This document shows positions 10,901-22,935 of a DNA stretch of 64,000 nucleotides, one piece after another (the first letter of the stretch is position 1; each line of letters opens with the position of its first letter). The translations under genes were made by a program, and so were the position numbers. The notes beneath the pieces are model-generated. The model had not been told where the DNA came from and did no database searches. It was given only the letters and a program-made list of their open reading frames with translations. The stretch is taken from positions 6,013,814 through 6,077,813 of the forward strand of contig NC_034420.1 in assembly GCF_002078875.1 (NCBI RefSeq). Reading direction: 5' to 3'. This stretch comes from Numida meleagris. Its lineage: Eukaryota; Chordata; Aves; Galliformes; Numididae.

Positions 10901-13900
10901 GCAAAATAATACCAGATTTAAGACATGATTTTTTCTCTTTTTTTTGTCATAGGTCAAATGAGTGTTAAAAAGAGAGTCTTTGTTAGGTCTGCCTGCTTTT
11001 CTAAGAGAAAATAATTGTAAAACAGTCAGAGGTGGTCGTGAGAGATGTACAGCAACAATACAAGTCTGGTAATAAGCAGGGTGCAGCAGTGGCCATTAAG
11101 ATCAATCATGCTAAGATCTTTGATCAAGATTATGGTCAAAAGGAAATGGTCAAAGGATCGGAAGACTCCAAAAGATAATCAGAGCACTGGCCTTAAGAGC
11201 AGATGTCTACCCATCTGGCATCACTGTGCAGCTCTCCCTGAGCACTAGCCAAATGCAATACTTCACTCTTCCATAATGCTCACCATTAAAGCTGAACTTT
11301 TGATACACCAATTAGGTCAACAGCTTCTCTCCAGTTCTAAAATCCTAGGCCTTCTTGTGTGGATTATCCCAATGTAACACTAATTATCACCAACATGTAT
11401 AGATCAGCTTGCACAATAGGCTAGGACAGCTTGTTTATTCAAGATGCTAAATAAATACAAGGTGCGCAAGACACCCTACTCTGCACTACATATCTCTTCC
11501 TTTCTGCATGGATCTGTAATTGAGGTATATTATTTCACAACGATATTGTATGTGACATAATGTGTAGAACAAGTAATAAAAATGTGGTGGGATGACAGGT
11601 TCACCTGACATCAGATCCAATCAAGCCCCTAGTGTAAAAGAGCGTGTGCAAGAGAGACAAGCATTAATGACAGAACTAGCAATTCTGAGAAGCATCAGAA
11701 AAAAAAAAAGAGTAACTGCAAGACAGCATATTAATATGTTTTCTTCTCTTTTGGTAACTTAATTTCTTTTACCACTAACAGTCCTGGGTCGTTTCTCCAG
11801 GAATAGTGGTGTTAAGCTAGCATCCAGGTTCAGGAATTTCAGTTTGACATTTTTTTAAGTTGGTTTGTCAGTTTTAGGATCTGGGGTTTTTCTGGCAAGT
11901 TCAGCCAGATATGGGAACTGCCAATAAAGTCTCAGAAATAACCTTAATTCCCATATGTATTTGTTTCACAGCTTTTTACAGAACATATTATTTCCCACTG
12001 CTCATTAGCCACACATCTGATGTCAGTACTTCAGCTTACAGGAAAGTTAAATGATATGAGTTATCTCCTTTAACACAAAGTGTGTACAAAACAGTGCCCC
12101 AGCAATCAGAGAGAAGACTGACAGAGTGGACTAATAAGGATAGAACAGAAGAAAGAGAGTGAGAGGATGTGTCATAAAAGCATTCTAAGCTCTTATTCCT
12201 GACCGCGTTCCATTCCTCAGTTTCATCTGGTCATTTCTCCAGCCTGCACTCCAAAGTCCAGTTCCATTTTTTTTTCCCTGAGTTCCTTGCTCCAGATATA
12301 TAGGTCCCACAGCCTCTTGCATGAGGGTATCAGCCTTTCTCCCCTCCTTTTCTTGAATCCTATTCTAGTACTCCCATACAAGGTTGGACACTTCCTGTCC
12401 AGCTAGTCTAATGGCTTCTCATCACCACCAACTGTTTCAGTTTGGTTCCTCAACCATTCCAAAAGACAGTGGAATCCTGCCTTCAATGTGCAAATAAGGT
12501 CATTTACTTTTTAAGAGCTTATCTTTTTACCATCATTGTTTTACTTCACAGAGGCAGGAAATATTTCTTGCATCAGCATGGCTTCAAACTGTTTTGTCCC
12601 CTTTGAAAAAGATTATTAATCTCCTTCCACATTATTGCACACCTTGAGAAACAAAAAGGTCTGCAGAGGAAAGACCCTTTGGAAAGTCCAAGAAGGCATA
12701 TGTGCTACACAGGATGTAATTAAACACAGTAAGCAACACATGCTGTAGTTCTCTGAAATCTACATGCAAATGCCTGTATGCACTCAACAGCTCTCTCTCT
12801 CTTCCTCATCAGGAGAACAGTCTCAGTGCAGTCACTGAAATGTTTTAGCCCAGTTTCAGGTTTGAACTGACAACAGCATTAGAAAACAAAAACCTGGCGT
12901 ACTCTTTCCACATATTCGGTTTTAAATCCCTAATATAGATACCACCATATCCTTCCCATTCTGAGCAATATCAGAAAACTATCCATCAGCCACCATTCAC
13001 TTCAACTCAGAGAAACATAACTGAAAGAAGGTTGCTCTGAGTTTTGTACTTTAGCACTTGGAAAATTTAGAGGAAAAAAAGATCTGTAATTCTGGTGAAA
13101 ATGCAGTTCACAAAGCTAGAGTGGCACCAAGTGGTGAATGGATGAACTTGGATCTTGGTACACTATATTTTTTCAGTCTTACAGCAAGCCATGCTTGCCG
13201 TAGTACGAGTTAAAAACAAAACAGCTTGGCAGCTTACTTCTGCTGTGGAGCATAGACTTATTAGAAATCCAACTTAACACATTCACACACTAACAAGGGG
13301 AAGATCTTTCCATAAAATACTCTTCAGTGATTAAAGTCGAGGATTACTAAGTTGATAAAAAGCATATGAATGTCAATAGCAAGTAGAAAGTGATAACATA
13401 AATCTTAATTTTTATCATTAAATGCAGTCAGAATCTTTATCAGATCATTTCACTTGAACATTTATGGCTACTCAATCCTCCCTTTTCAGCTATCACTTAT
13501 TTTGCTAGCTTTCTCAAGAAAGCACCTTTATATTAATTTGCCTTCTTTCAAGAACTTGAGATATGTATGCCTCCCCCTCCTCCAGTTCTTAAAATGTGTT
13601 GCACGTTGATGCTTCTCTTCGCAGCATAGAAACAAAAAACAAGAAGAAACACTGTGTACCTTCAAAGATGATGTCAGGAACAGGATTTTCCCTCATGGTT
13701 TGTTCTAATAACCACACACTTCATCCCGCTTGTTCTCCCCACAATATACCAGGCTTCTAATCAAACCTGAAGAAACAGAAGAGGAAGACAGATGAATATT
13801 TCCGTGAATACTTGTAGAAGAAAAACAAACAAAGAGAAGCAAAACCATACACCTGCTCCTTATTCCTGTACTGTGATTCCCAATTTAAAAAAAAAGCTAC

Positions 13901-16900
13901 AGCTATTTCAAGGGCACTGGTGCTTTCATTCTAGAGAAAATTAGAGACTGTTTTAATTGTGCATTCATGTTGGCTGACATCAAATATTCTCCAAGCAGAT
14001 GAGCAAAGTCCTCACTAAAGAAGTGCATAGTATTTGGTGTTAAACGTTCATTTTGGTAATTTGACCCAGATTTTCAGATAATAAAAATTCACCTTTTGTC
14101 CAATTTAACTGATGTGTTGCTAGTAGAAAAGCCATTGTCCTAGGAACAGTGGCTAAAACAATATTTTGCAGCCTATAGGTGCAAAAAAACAGGGTGATTA
14201 ATACCATGGTCATGTCATTAAAAAGAGACAAGAAGCACATGCCTCTGCAGGTTCCTACAATCTGAAAGCCACAGACAGAGACAATTACGTACTTCTATAA
14301 TGATTTCAATATTTACAGACAAAGGTTCTGGAGAAGCAATAAACTGAAAAAATTGAGCCTTATTAAAGCCGGCCTTTGTCATACACAAAGCATCGCAGTA
14401 ATGATAGGCAAGTTTATGCATGACACGCCAGCAATGGAAAGATGATAGCCCAAAACAGCAGCTGGGGTCAGACCTCCATTAAGTAATTTGCAAAACAGCA
14501 AAGGCTCAGAGGTTCAAGAAGCCACAGAAGTCCCTGAAACTTTTGACCTCTTCTGGCTGTGTGGGCTGTTTGGAAAGCTCCATCTTCGCTTCAAGAGTCA
14601 GACAACGCAAAACCTGAACTATGTGTTATAAAGATCTTCAAAACCACTAAGTATCTAAGGATTCTTTTTTCTCCAGTTTAAATTCAAGTTCAGTTGGGTA
14701 CATTCTGTGTATGAGTGTCCTGACAGCAAATAAATGCTTTTTCCTTAAGCTCTACATTCTTTCCTGCTTTTAACAGATGGTAGCAAAGTTGATTTACAAA
14801 TTAACAGCAACTCATTTCTGATTCCAAAACAAGTTAAATGATCTTTGTGTCATTACCCACTGAGGGTTAATTAATGGATATTTGCAAGCTGCTTGGAGAT
14901 CCTCCAATAAATTGTGGACTTTTTCCCCCCAAGCACTATTCAATACTGACAGACTGTGTTTCACAAACTGTTACACAATTAACTTTTCTAAGATTTCTCA
15001 TACCTCACTTCACCCTCATGCTTAAAACAAAGCTAAGACTTACTCTCATCTGTGACACCACTACCTTCACTCTGTCCCATACAGAATAGCCTCCTTTGTC
15101 CAAACTCAAGGATAACTAAAAGCCGGTGAAGGAAGTCTGTGGACAGCTACGCTGAGGCAAATTGCTCCATCACTTCTCTGTCTCCTTCAATTCCAGCCAA
15201 CTGACCTATTTCAGTACTGAAAAAGCGTTTTATGCTGAGGTTCGAAGAGATTTGGGGATAAGTTATCAGCTACAGGTAGTGCATCTGTACCCCAGACAGG
15301 CTCCCAATCCTAAGGATCAATGCTATCTACTTACTGTTACCTGAATTTGAAAACTAAGAAAGCAATAGGATTGGGCTATCTGCAAAGACACAAATGCTGC
15401 AGATATGCTTATTTTGGTCATTAGAAGAAATGAGGAAAAAATCCAAAAATATCTTAGTGTTCAATTAGATTAGTATACTGCCATTTTGTAAATCATAGGA
15501 CAGTGTCTTTAATATCCTCTGCTCAAGATTTCTCGATGATTGAGCTTAATGATGCCAAAGTGCTGGCATGTGGATTACTTAGTGGATAATACTTGCTGGT
15601 TTGAAACTCCAAGCCAAGTTCATCCTTTTGTACCAAGAAAACAAGAATTTACTGAAAGTAGATCTGAGAATTCAGCAGCCTTTTCCACCACAGCTTAAAG
15701 TCATTACTCAAGAAAACAGTTTTCATGGAGACTGGTATGTACCTCACAGTTAGCAATGAGGACTTCCTCAAGCCAGGTATATTTCCCCATATTTTTTGCT
15801 ACCTACAAAAAATTTACATTATACAGTTCTCTGCAAAGTTCAGAGTACACATTTAAATGCCACCCTAGAGGAACTGACAACTGCATTGCACAACATTTAC
15901 ATATCTAATTCTTCTTCATAAATGTGTTATACTTACCACATCTTTTATATCTTCTTTAGTTATCAATTGGTGTACAAATAGAAGATTCTGTGCTAATATT
16001 CACTTCACACTGAGATAAAAGACAGCACCAAGATCACAGTATACTTTAACAGACTTCAGCACAAGAGCTCATTTCAGTTACTGCTGTCATAAATGACCAC
16101 ACTCAGTTTTATTTAATTTGCTTTCAGAGAGCATTATAACTGGCTGAAATATCCAAAAGGCCACTAATTACCCTCCTTGAAAGAAAAGAATTACAAGGAG
16201 TTTCTCATAAAAGTCCTTTTACTTCTCCTAGCTCTGTCTAATCATTCACTACTTGTCTGCAAATGGATTTGGTCTTATACATACTAATAATAATGACAGA
16301 TGTTTTTCTGTCAGTCAAACTTAACATTCAAATTTCAGTTGATTATTATGAGTAATCTACAACTTCCTCCATAATTAAGGCTGCAACTTTGTTCCCATTA
16401 AAAAGTTCAATTTTGACCTCCCACTTTCATCTATTAACAAAGCAGAACTTAAGCGCTACGTGAGAACTGTTGCAGAAAAAGAATTTTCCTTCCAGTTCAG
16501 AGTAAATTGAAGGAGGAAATTCCAATTTATGGCAGTGCATCATAGATATTGCCACCAGTCAGTTATCTGTCACGTTACTGGAAGGAAGAAGAAGAAAAAA
16601 AATATAACTTCACTGGACTCAAAGAATGCCCTCACACATAGAACCAAGATGAGACACTAAAAGGCTGATTATAAATGCAATTGATAGCTCCTTTCCTAAC
16701 TTCAGAATGGACTATGAGCTCTGAAGCAATAGACAACAAACAAGCACTACAGCTGTTTTCTCCACACCGCGGCCTCATTAAAAACAACAGGCTTCCTCTC
16801 AGGAACAGAAATCCGAACACCAGTAGTAAGGAGACCCAATGAAAAGCAGAAAGTTTTCCCTTATTTGGTTTAGCTGAATACAGTTCAAGGACAAGTCCTT

Positions 16901-19450
16901 TATGATGTCCCAATATTAGAGGTACTCAAAGCATTTCTAAAAATTCCTCTCCACTTTTGGGCTGTTTGTGACAGAGAAGGAAAGCAATAAAACATAGTTT
17001 AATGTATTTATCTACTCAAAATCTAATGCACAGGACAATGTTTTGCTACCCAGAGCTCAATTTTAAAAGTTATTAAGATCTTAAGAGGCTCACTAGATCT
17101 GTATGTTGACTCTGACAACTTAATTTAGGCTCACTAGCAGTTTCAGAGATGCTGCATTAACTGCTGGAGCTGGCCAGTTTAAATAAACACCTTGCTGCAG
17201 AAAAGCCATGAGCCAAAATCAGCTCTTCAGAAGTGCTGAGATTAAAGGATTTGAAAACAACTGCAAGATGTGAATAGGCTATACAGAACCAGGACCCATA
17301 ATGAATTTCTCAACAGACCTGTGTTTGTCATGCAGGACAGAAGGCACCAAGAAATTGCTTTTCTGAATTATGTAAAACAAACAACAACTTCCACCACTTT
17401 TTTTTTGTTACTTGCTACAGGCAGAAAGATATAAAAGTAGAAGGAAGACTCAAAATTCTGAGCCACTGAAATGACTCCCATGTAACTCTTTTTTCCCCCC
17501 CTCCACAACGAAGGTCAAAGAAAATGAAATGTTAATTTCTTCTCTAGAATTTAACTGTCTGAAATTGTTCCTCTACCTCATCTATTTTTATGTTGCCAGG
17601 AATAAGTCGTCGACAAAAGTGAAACAAAGCCTTAGTACCAACATTTCAATAGCAGTATACTTAATTCCTATTTTTTTTTTCTTTCTTTGAAAAAAAGATA
17701 GCAATAGCTTACTAACTAGTAAATGGTGTTATCACTTAGGTACTTAGAAACATTTTAGAATGGTCCTCGGCATAACAAATTTAAGACCACAGATTTTCTA
17801 AGGATAGATATTTTTCTCACTAAGAGTTGCCTTCTCCTTCGTAGTAGAAAAATCATGTCAGGTTTACGCTTTGGAAACTAATAAAAACTACAACACACTT
17901 ATCCACTAACTTAATTTTTCACTGAGAACCTTTGGACAATTCTAGAATGACAGAAAATGAAACAACTGGAAGTTGGAGCTTATTCTTATAAGTTCTGTGT
18001 ACCAAACCCAGTCAGAACAGTTCCTACTCTGATAGCACCAATTTTAGTAGGATGCTTAAGAAATGCTAACCCAACCATTTCTACCTAAACAAAATACATT
18101 CAAATGCATGCCAAAGAATGGCAAGACCATCAATGCTAGCATCAAGAAGATGAAGTTTGCAGGTCATACTGCCAGCAATCTGGGGCATTCTCTGTCACCC
18201 TTTATTCTGCATATTAATAGCTAAGGTGGTTTGAGAGAAATTTGTTTTCAACAGTGAGACATTGAACCTGATTAACAATGATTCACGCTGTGAGCTTCTA
18301 GGTCATTTGAAATAATTCAAAAGATGTCTTTTTACCTTGAGCACTTGGGTCTAACATTGTCCTTGAGTATTCTTAGTGTTTATGAGTCACTACAAAAACC
18401 TTAATTTACATTCTGCTGCTAGTATTTTCCCACTTTCTCCTGTTAGTTGCTATCACGGAGTTCACATCTCTTCTTCTAATGTGAGGGTGTTTGGTTCAAG
18501 TAGTCTTCAATTGACATTCATTCACAGATGAAGTGAACGAAACAGGATTCCCATTTTTTCCTTTTGTTATTGTCCTGACTTTTCAAGAGAAAAAAAATAT
18601 ATATGCATCTGTATGATACACCAAAACTTAAAATCATAACCCAAGGCTAAGTGTGGAAGTTGATGTACTCAGATGCACAGTTGTCTCATTCCAGTATTTT
18701 CATTTGACCGCAGACCAACAGTACCAGTGAGAGCAGAAAAGCTTTCAAAGAAGGCAGTAAAGACATCACATGATCATTCAAGAAAGGATCTTTGTAAACC
18801 CTAATCAAATTTGACCTAAAGTACACAATTACTATTCCTTCTAATGCCCCACTTCACTCTTTAAATACATTCTCTGCTAACTCCGGAAGATTTGTCCAAC
18901 ATTTTTCTGACTCCCACTAAGCTTCTGGCCTCAGAGAAGTCTAGCTACTCATTGCTGCTGTAGCAATGCTCTGTTCTCCCTCTCAGCCAGATGATCGTGC
19001 TATATGTTTTTTTAATTATTAAATCTTTTATTTTCAGGGCAGGATGAAAGCCATCACTATATACTGCCAGTGCAGCCTCAGGGCCTCTGATTTCATACCG
19101 TGTTTCCTTACTATTGTTTTGGGTTTTCTAAGCAACATTTGACTTGATGAAGGCACAACATCGACACGTTATTCTTTAAGGAAGATGGGCTGAGAACTGA
19201 CAAGTGCAGCACAGATAAGGGCAGGGCTGGGGGTGTCTTTCAAGGGCAGAACGCCTGGGTAAATCATGGCCTGCATCCCTGCAGCATGCAGGAGGTGCCA
19301 GTCCCACCATGACAGGCTAGGGCCTAGTAGTGTCCTCTACCCTGTGAAACTCCAGTGACACCACTGGCTCTCGCAGAGACAAAAGGAACAACAGGAATAC
19401 GAATTCTGAATAAATTCAAGGACAGGGTAGTAGACACCAAGCATGAGGTG
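7985..19450. other. Unique AT-rich stretch, no confirmed gene
   Basis: No recognised transposon or RNA gene lies here, and no ORF shows a domain. Homopolymer tracts occur near 9390, 10620, 11700, 17400 and 17670. The best exon-like pieces of the window lie on the minus strand at 15937-15992, 15743-15802 and 15044-15115. They are joined in phase by plausible splice signals, but I cannot name the protein and describe them only as a finding. A plus-strand candidate with a strong acceptor (15197-15275) lies inside one of their introns, which shows how ambiguous such signals are. Confidence 0.5.
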
Positions 19451-19526
19451 ATGCGTCCACAAGCTCATCACGAACCCGTTTCGCATTTAACTGGTTTGAA
19501 ATGACCAAACACAGCATAGAAAAAGG

Positions 19527-19534
19527 TATAAAAG
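19527..19534 (+). promoter_or_regulatory. TATA-box-like motif in a GC-richer island
   Basis: TATAAAAG at this position is followed about 30 bases on by a GC-richer, CpG-containing segment (CACTCGCCCCCAGCG at 19542-19556). The surrounding 19.2-19.9 kb is richer in GC than its neighbours. This arrangement could be a core promoter or the U3/R part of an unrecognised LTR. The short frames around it (88 codons on each strand) overlap and show no domain. A TATAAA match alone is expected by chance in AT-rich DNA, so support is weak. Confidence 0.2.
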
Positions 19535-19899
19535 CAGCAATCACTCGCCCCCAGCGTAGAACTTAGGTCAGTTGACCAGCAGCCCACAGTCAGCAGGACC
19601 CCCTGCTTCTCAGTGCCAGCAGAGTGGCTGCTCACCCTCACCTGGCTGCAGCCTCCAGAGGGTATCCGGGGCAAACCCACACAGTAGGACAGCCTCACAT
19701 CCCCATTATCAGCAGAAAGGCCCCACAGAACCACTTGGTTGCTACTACCTGACTAGGTGCAGTAAAGAAGAACTACAATTTGTTTTTTTCCTTTTAACTT
19801 TATTCTTCCTTTCTTCTCTCCTTCCTGCTTTTTCCTGATGTACGCCTCCTGTGAGTGATCACTTGATTAGTCCTGGAATCCAAAAGAAACCCCGAACAT

Positions 19900-22860
19900 C
19901 CCTCTGCCAGTGTGTCACAAGTTGAACATCTGTATTCCAGATGGCAGAGCTCAGAGGAATGCCTACGTTATCTTTCTGCTTCCTCAGCTGCCATTACTGA
20001 GGTTCCTGTCATCTCTAGAAGTTTATCATGCATACACTGGAATGTGAATTCTTCTCATTTCATCCACAAGCCCACAGGTGAATTTCACTCACAGCAGCCT
20101 AAAGATAGACACACTCACTTAAGCTTACCTGATCTCTCTCTCTAACAGCTGCTGCTTGACAAGAAGTCTATTATCAGTGTGTGTCAGCAGCTGGCAGAGC
20201 CATGATGCAAGCACTCTGAGCCAGCTCCAGCCTGGACCATGCCCCTCCTCTAGATAAGACCTTCCAGTGAAGTGACCCATCGGTAGGGCTGCTGCATTTA
20301 TCACAGAGGAAAGAAGGATGGAAAGATTAGCGTCTCAACAGCAGCAGCCCAGAACACCACATTCATCCTGTGATATCAAGTAGAAGGACGTGCAGTTTTT
20401 TCGGTTTTCTTTGTTTTTTTTTTGTTTTTTGTTTTTTTTAAAGTTCCACAATGAAAATAGTAGGAGATTGAAATTAGGTGCCAGCTTATTCAGAAGCAGA
20501 AAAAACCCGCTCCATCTTAGTTATCAGGCACATGAAAAACAAACTAGACTAAAATCCAAACACTTATTCATATATTAGATGTGATGCAGTCTCCCACGCA
20601 GCATTTATGTGGCACTCCAAAGGCACCAGTGTCTCTCCCCAAAGTACGATTTACATCTTCCACTTAATACTCCCCATTCTTAGAAATCATTAGATTTCTA
20701 TTAAAGAAACCATTAGAAAACAGAAATCACCAGCAAACTCAAGAGCTCTGTCAAGTCTCTCTGAACAGGGAACACCTTATTAACCTAATCAAATATCTCC
20801 CTCTCCACGTAATACAACTCAACAGTTACTCTCCTCCCCTCAACACTGAACCAGAGGTAAGTTCACTTTTGTTTCCCATCACAGCAGCTGATCTGAATAC
20901 ACCACACCCATTCAACAGCACAGTAGAATTCAGTAATTCACTTTTCTCTTCCTTGAGCACAGCATCATAGACAATACCACTAAGTCCCATGTCCCAAATG
21001 CTCCAACCAAAATCATACAGCAATTCAACAGTATTAGCGCACTGTACTTACACACTCCTAAACCCCTTTGACAGGGTAAGGGCAGTAAGCTACCTTGCAT
21101 TTTTCTCTAGCCACCTCTAAGGATGTTCTCAGAAAAAAAAGACATGCAGACAAGCAAGCACCCCTGGTACTACTGGCAGGTTTTTTTTTGTTTTGTTTTT
21201 TTTTAACCTCATCAGCATGAAACCAATTAACAAAACTGCCATCTTAGGAATCCAAGACAGCAAGTAATTTCCACATATATTTGAAGTCTGTACCGCCTGA
21301 AATAGAAGCCTGGGTTATGGCTCATTTAAGAAGAACTATGCACCATGTGTGCATAGATCTTTAAGATCTTTGTCTAAATCAGTGAGAAAGGATGGAAACA
21401 ATCTATCTTATCATCATCTCTGTGGAGCAGGTACTTCCCAAATGTGGAAATGATGCATCTTAAGCAGCAGATGCACACAAAGCCATAGTAGGGGATGTTC
21501 GTTTCAGAGCACCACAACATCCCAGTACACTAACAGCTCCGGTAAGGCAGAAGAGCTTCAATGCAGCAGCAAGTGGTTGCCACTGACACATTGTGAGCAG
21601 GCAGTAAACCTGAGTTAACACTGCCACTCCAGAATTCAGTTTGTGAGTTTGTGCATAAGAAATTACCATCAAATGAAGTTCAGAACAAACCACCACTACT
21701 ACAAAACAGACATTTTAGAGTAGCTGACTACTCTGCAACCATCATAATACATCTTTCGGAACACTTTGCTTTATCAACCTAATTAGTAATCCATATCATT
21801 ATCATGAAGATGAAAAGAATGTAAACCATTAGATGTATTACATTCACAGAACACATACATACAGATCTACTTATAAGCCCCACACAAATTATCCATCACA
21901 ATTAAAGTCATTCACTGTTAGAAGCTGTTATATACATCTATATGCATGAATGTACGCATGCATCAGGCTAATTATTTTCTTTTTTTCTTTTAAAAAAGAA
22001 TGGGCATACTGCTGCTAGTGGGCAAATCCTGATCATACATTATATCACATTTACTAGCAATTTTGATGAAAACTACAGGTGGAGATGGATTATAATGGGA
22101 ACATCTAATTGAAATTCATCTCCATTTTGCTTCAGATTGAAGACATGCTGCTTGAGCCCTGAAACATATTCAATTTCATTCAAATTGTATGCAGATTTTT
22201 AGGCAGAAGTGAATTTTAGAATTAAAAAAAGAGAAAAGTTTCAGAGTCCTTAAGACTAGAGTTCACAGACTACCACCAATGCTTAACTGTATTTTAGGTG
22301 TCTGTGTCTTCTTCATTAGTTTTCACCACTCCTAGCTTTTCTAGTGCTATGAAGCCTTCTTACCAAGGCAGGCATGAGGAATACAAATCCCACAGAGATC
22401 TGTCCTTTTGATAGGAGTTTGACAGCTTCCACTGACATGTCAAGTCACTCTAAGTCCTTGTGGATTCACTGGGGTATTAGCTGTTCAGCATGGTTCTCTC
22501 CAACACACTCCTATCAAAAAATAGACAACCAATATGTCTTTCACCGTTCAAAAACTGTTTTGTGACTCAAAGTTGCCACACTCCCTACCTCCTAAGCCTA
22601 CTTTAGTGCTTTGCAATTGACAAGATTGAAAGCTGTCAGTTATACAAAACTGGAGAGGGAGAGGAGAGTAGCAAACACAACAGAATGATTCCTTATTGTC
22701 CTTTGGATACAATCCAGAAATCCACTATGTCTTACAATAAAAAGTTACAGCAAATACCATTTTAATAATTGTAAAATACCAAACAAGGCATTTGGAGCAC
22801 TATTTATAGCAAACAGTAGCTTCCTGCTACTCATTGATACAATCCCATTTTAAGTTAATT
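19900..22860. other. Unique stretch, no confirmed gene
   Basis: No repeat family or gene is recognised. A minus-strand frame of about 52 codons starts at an ATG near 20278 and ends at a donor-like site (GTAAGC) near 20124. It is open, but shows no known domain. A second T-rich tract lies at 21180-21204. An 11-of-12 base hairpin lies at 22080-22124. Confidence 0.5.
20398..20441. repeat. T-rich low-complexity tract
   Basis: Runs of T interrupted by single G or C residues over about 44 bases. Simple-sequence DNA with no coding meaning, although a spurious 62-codon frame runs through it. Confidence 0.85.
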
Positions 22861-22935
22861 CACAGAATCATAGGTGTTGGAAGGGACCTCTGTAGATTAT
22901 CTAGTCCACCTCCCCCAGGTAATGCAAGTTCCCTA
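22861..22935 (-). mobile_element. CR1 LINE 3'-end fragment, inverted
   Basis: CACAGAATCATAGG is followed by TGTTGGAAGGGACCTC and ATCTAGTCCACC. This is the reverse complement of a CR1 3' end, about 75 bases long, cut off before any coding sequence. It differs from the copies at 6779 and 30560 in the segment after GGGACCT (TCTGTAGATTAT rather than TTAAAG), so it probably belongs to another CR1 subfamily. Confidence 0.85.
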
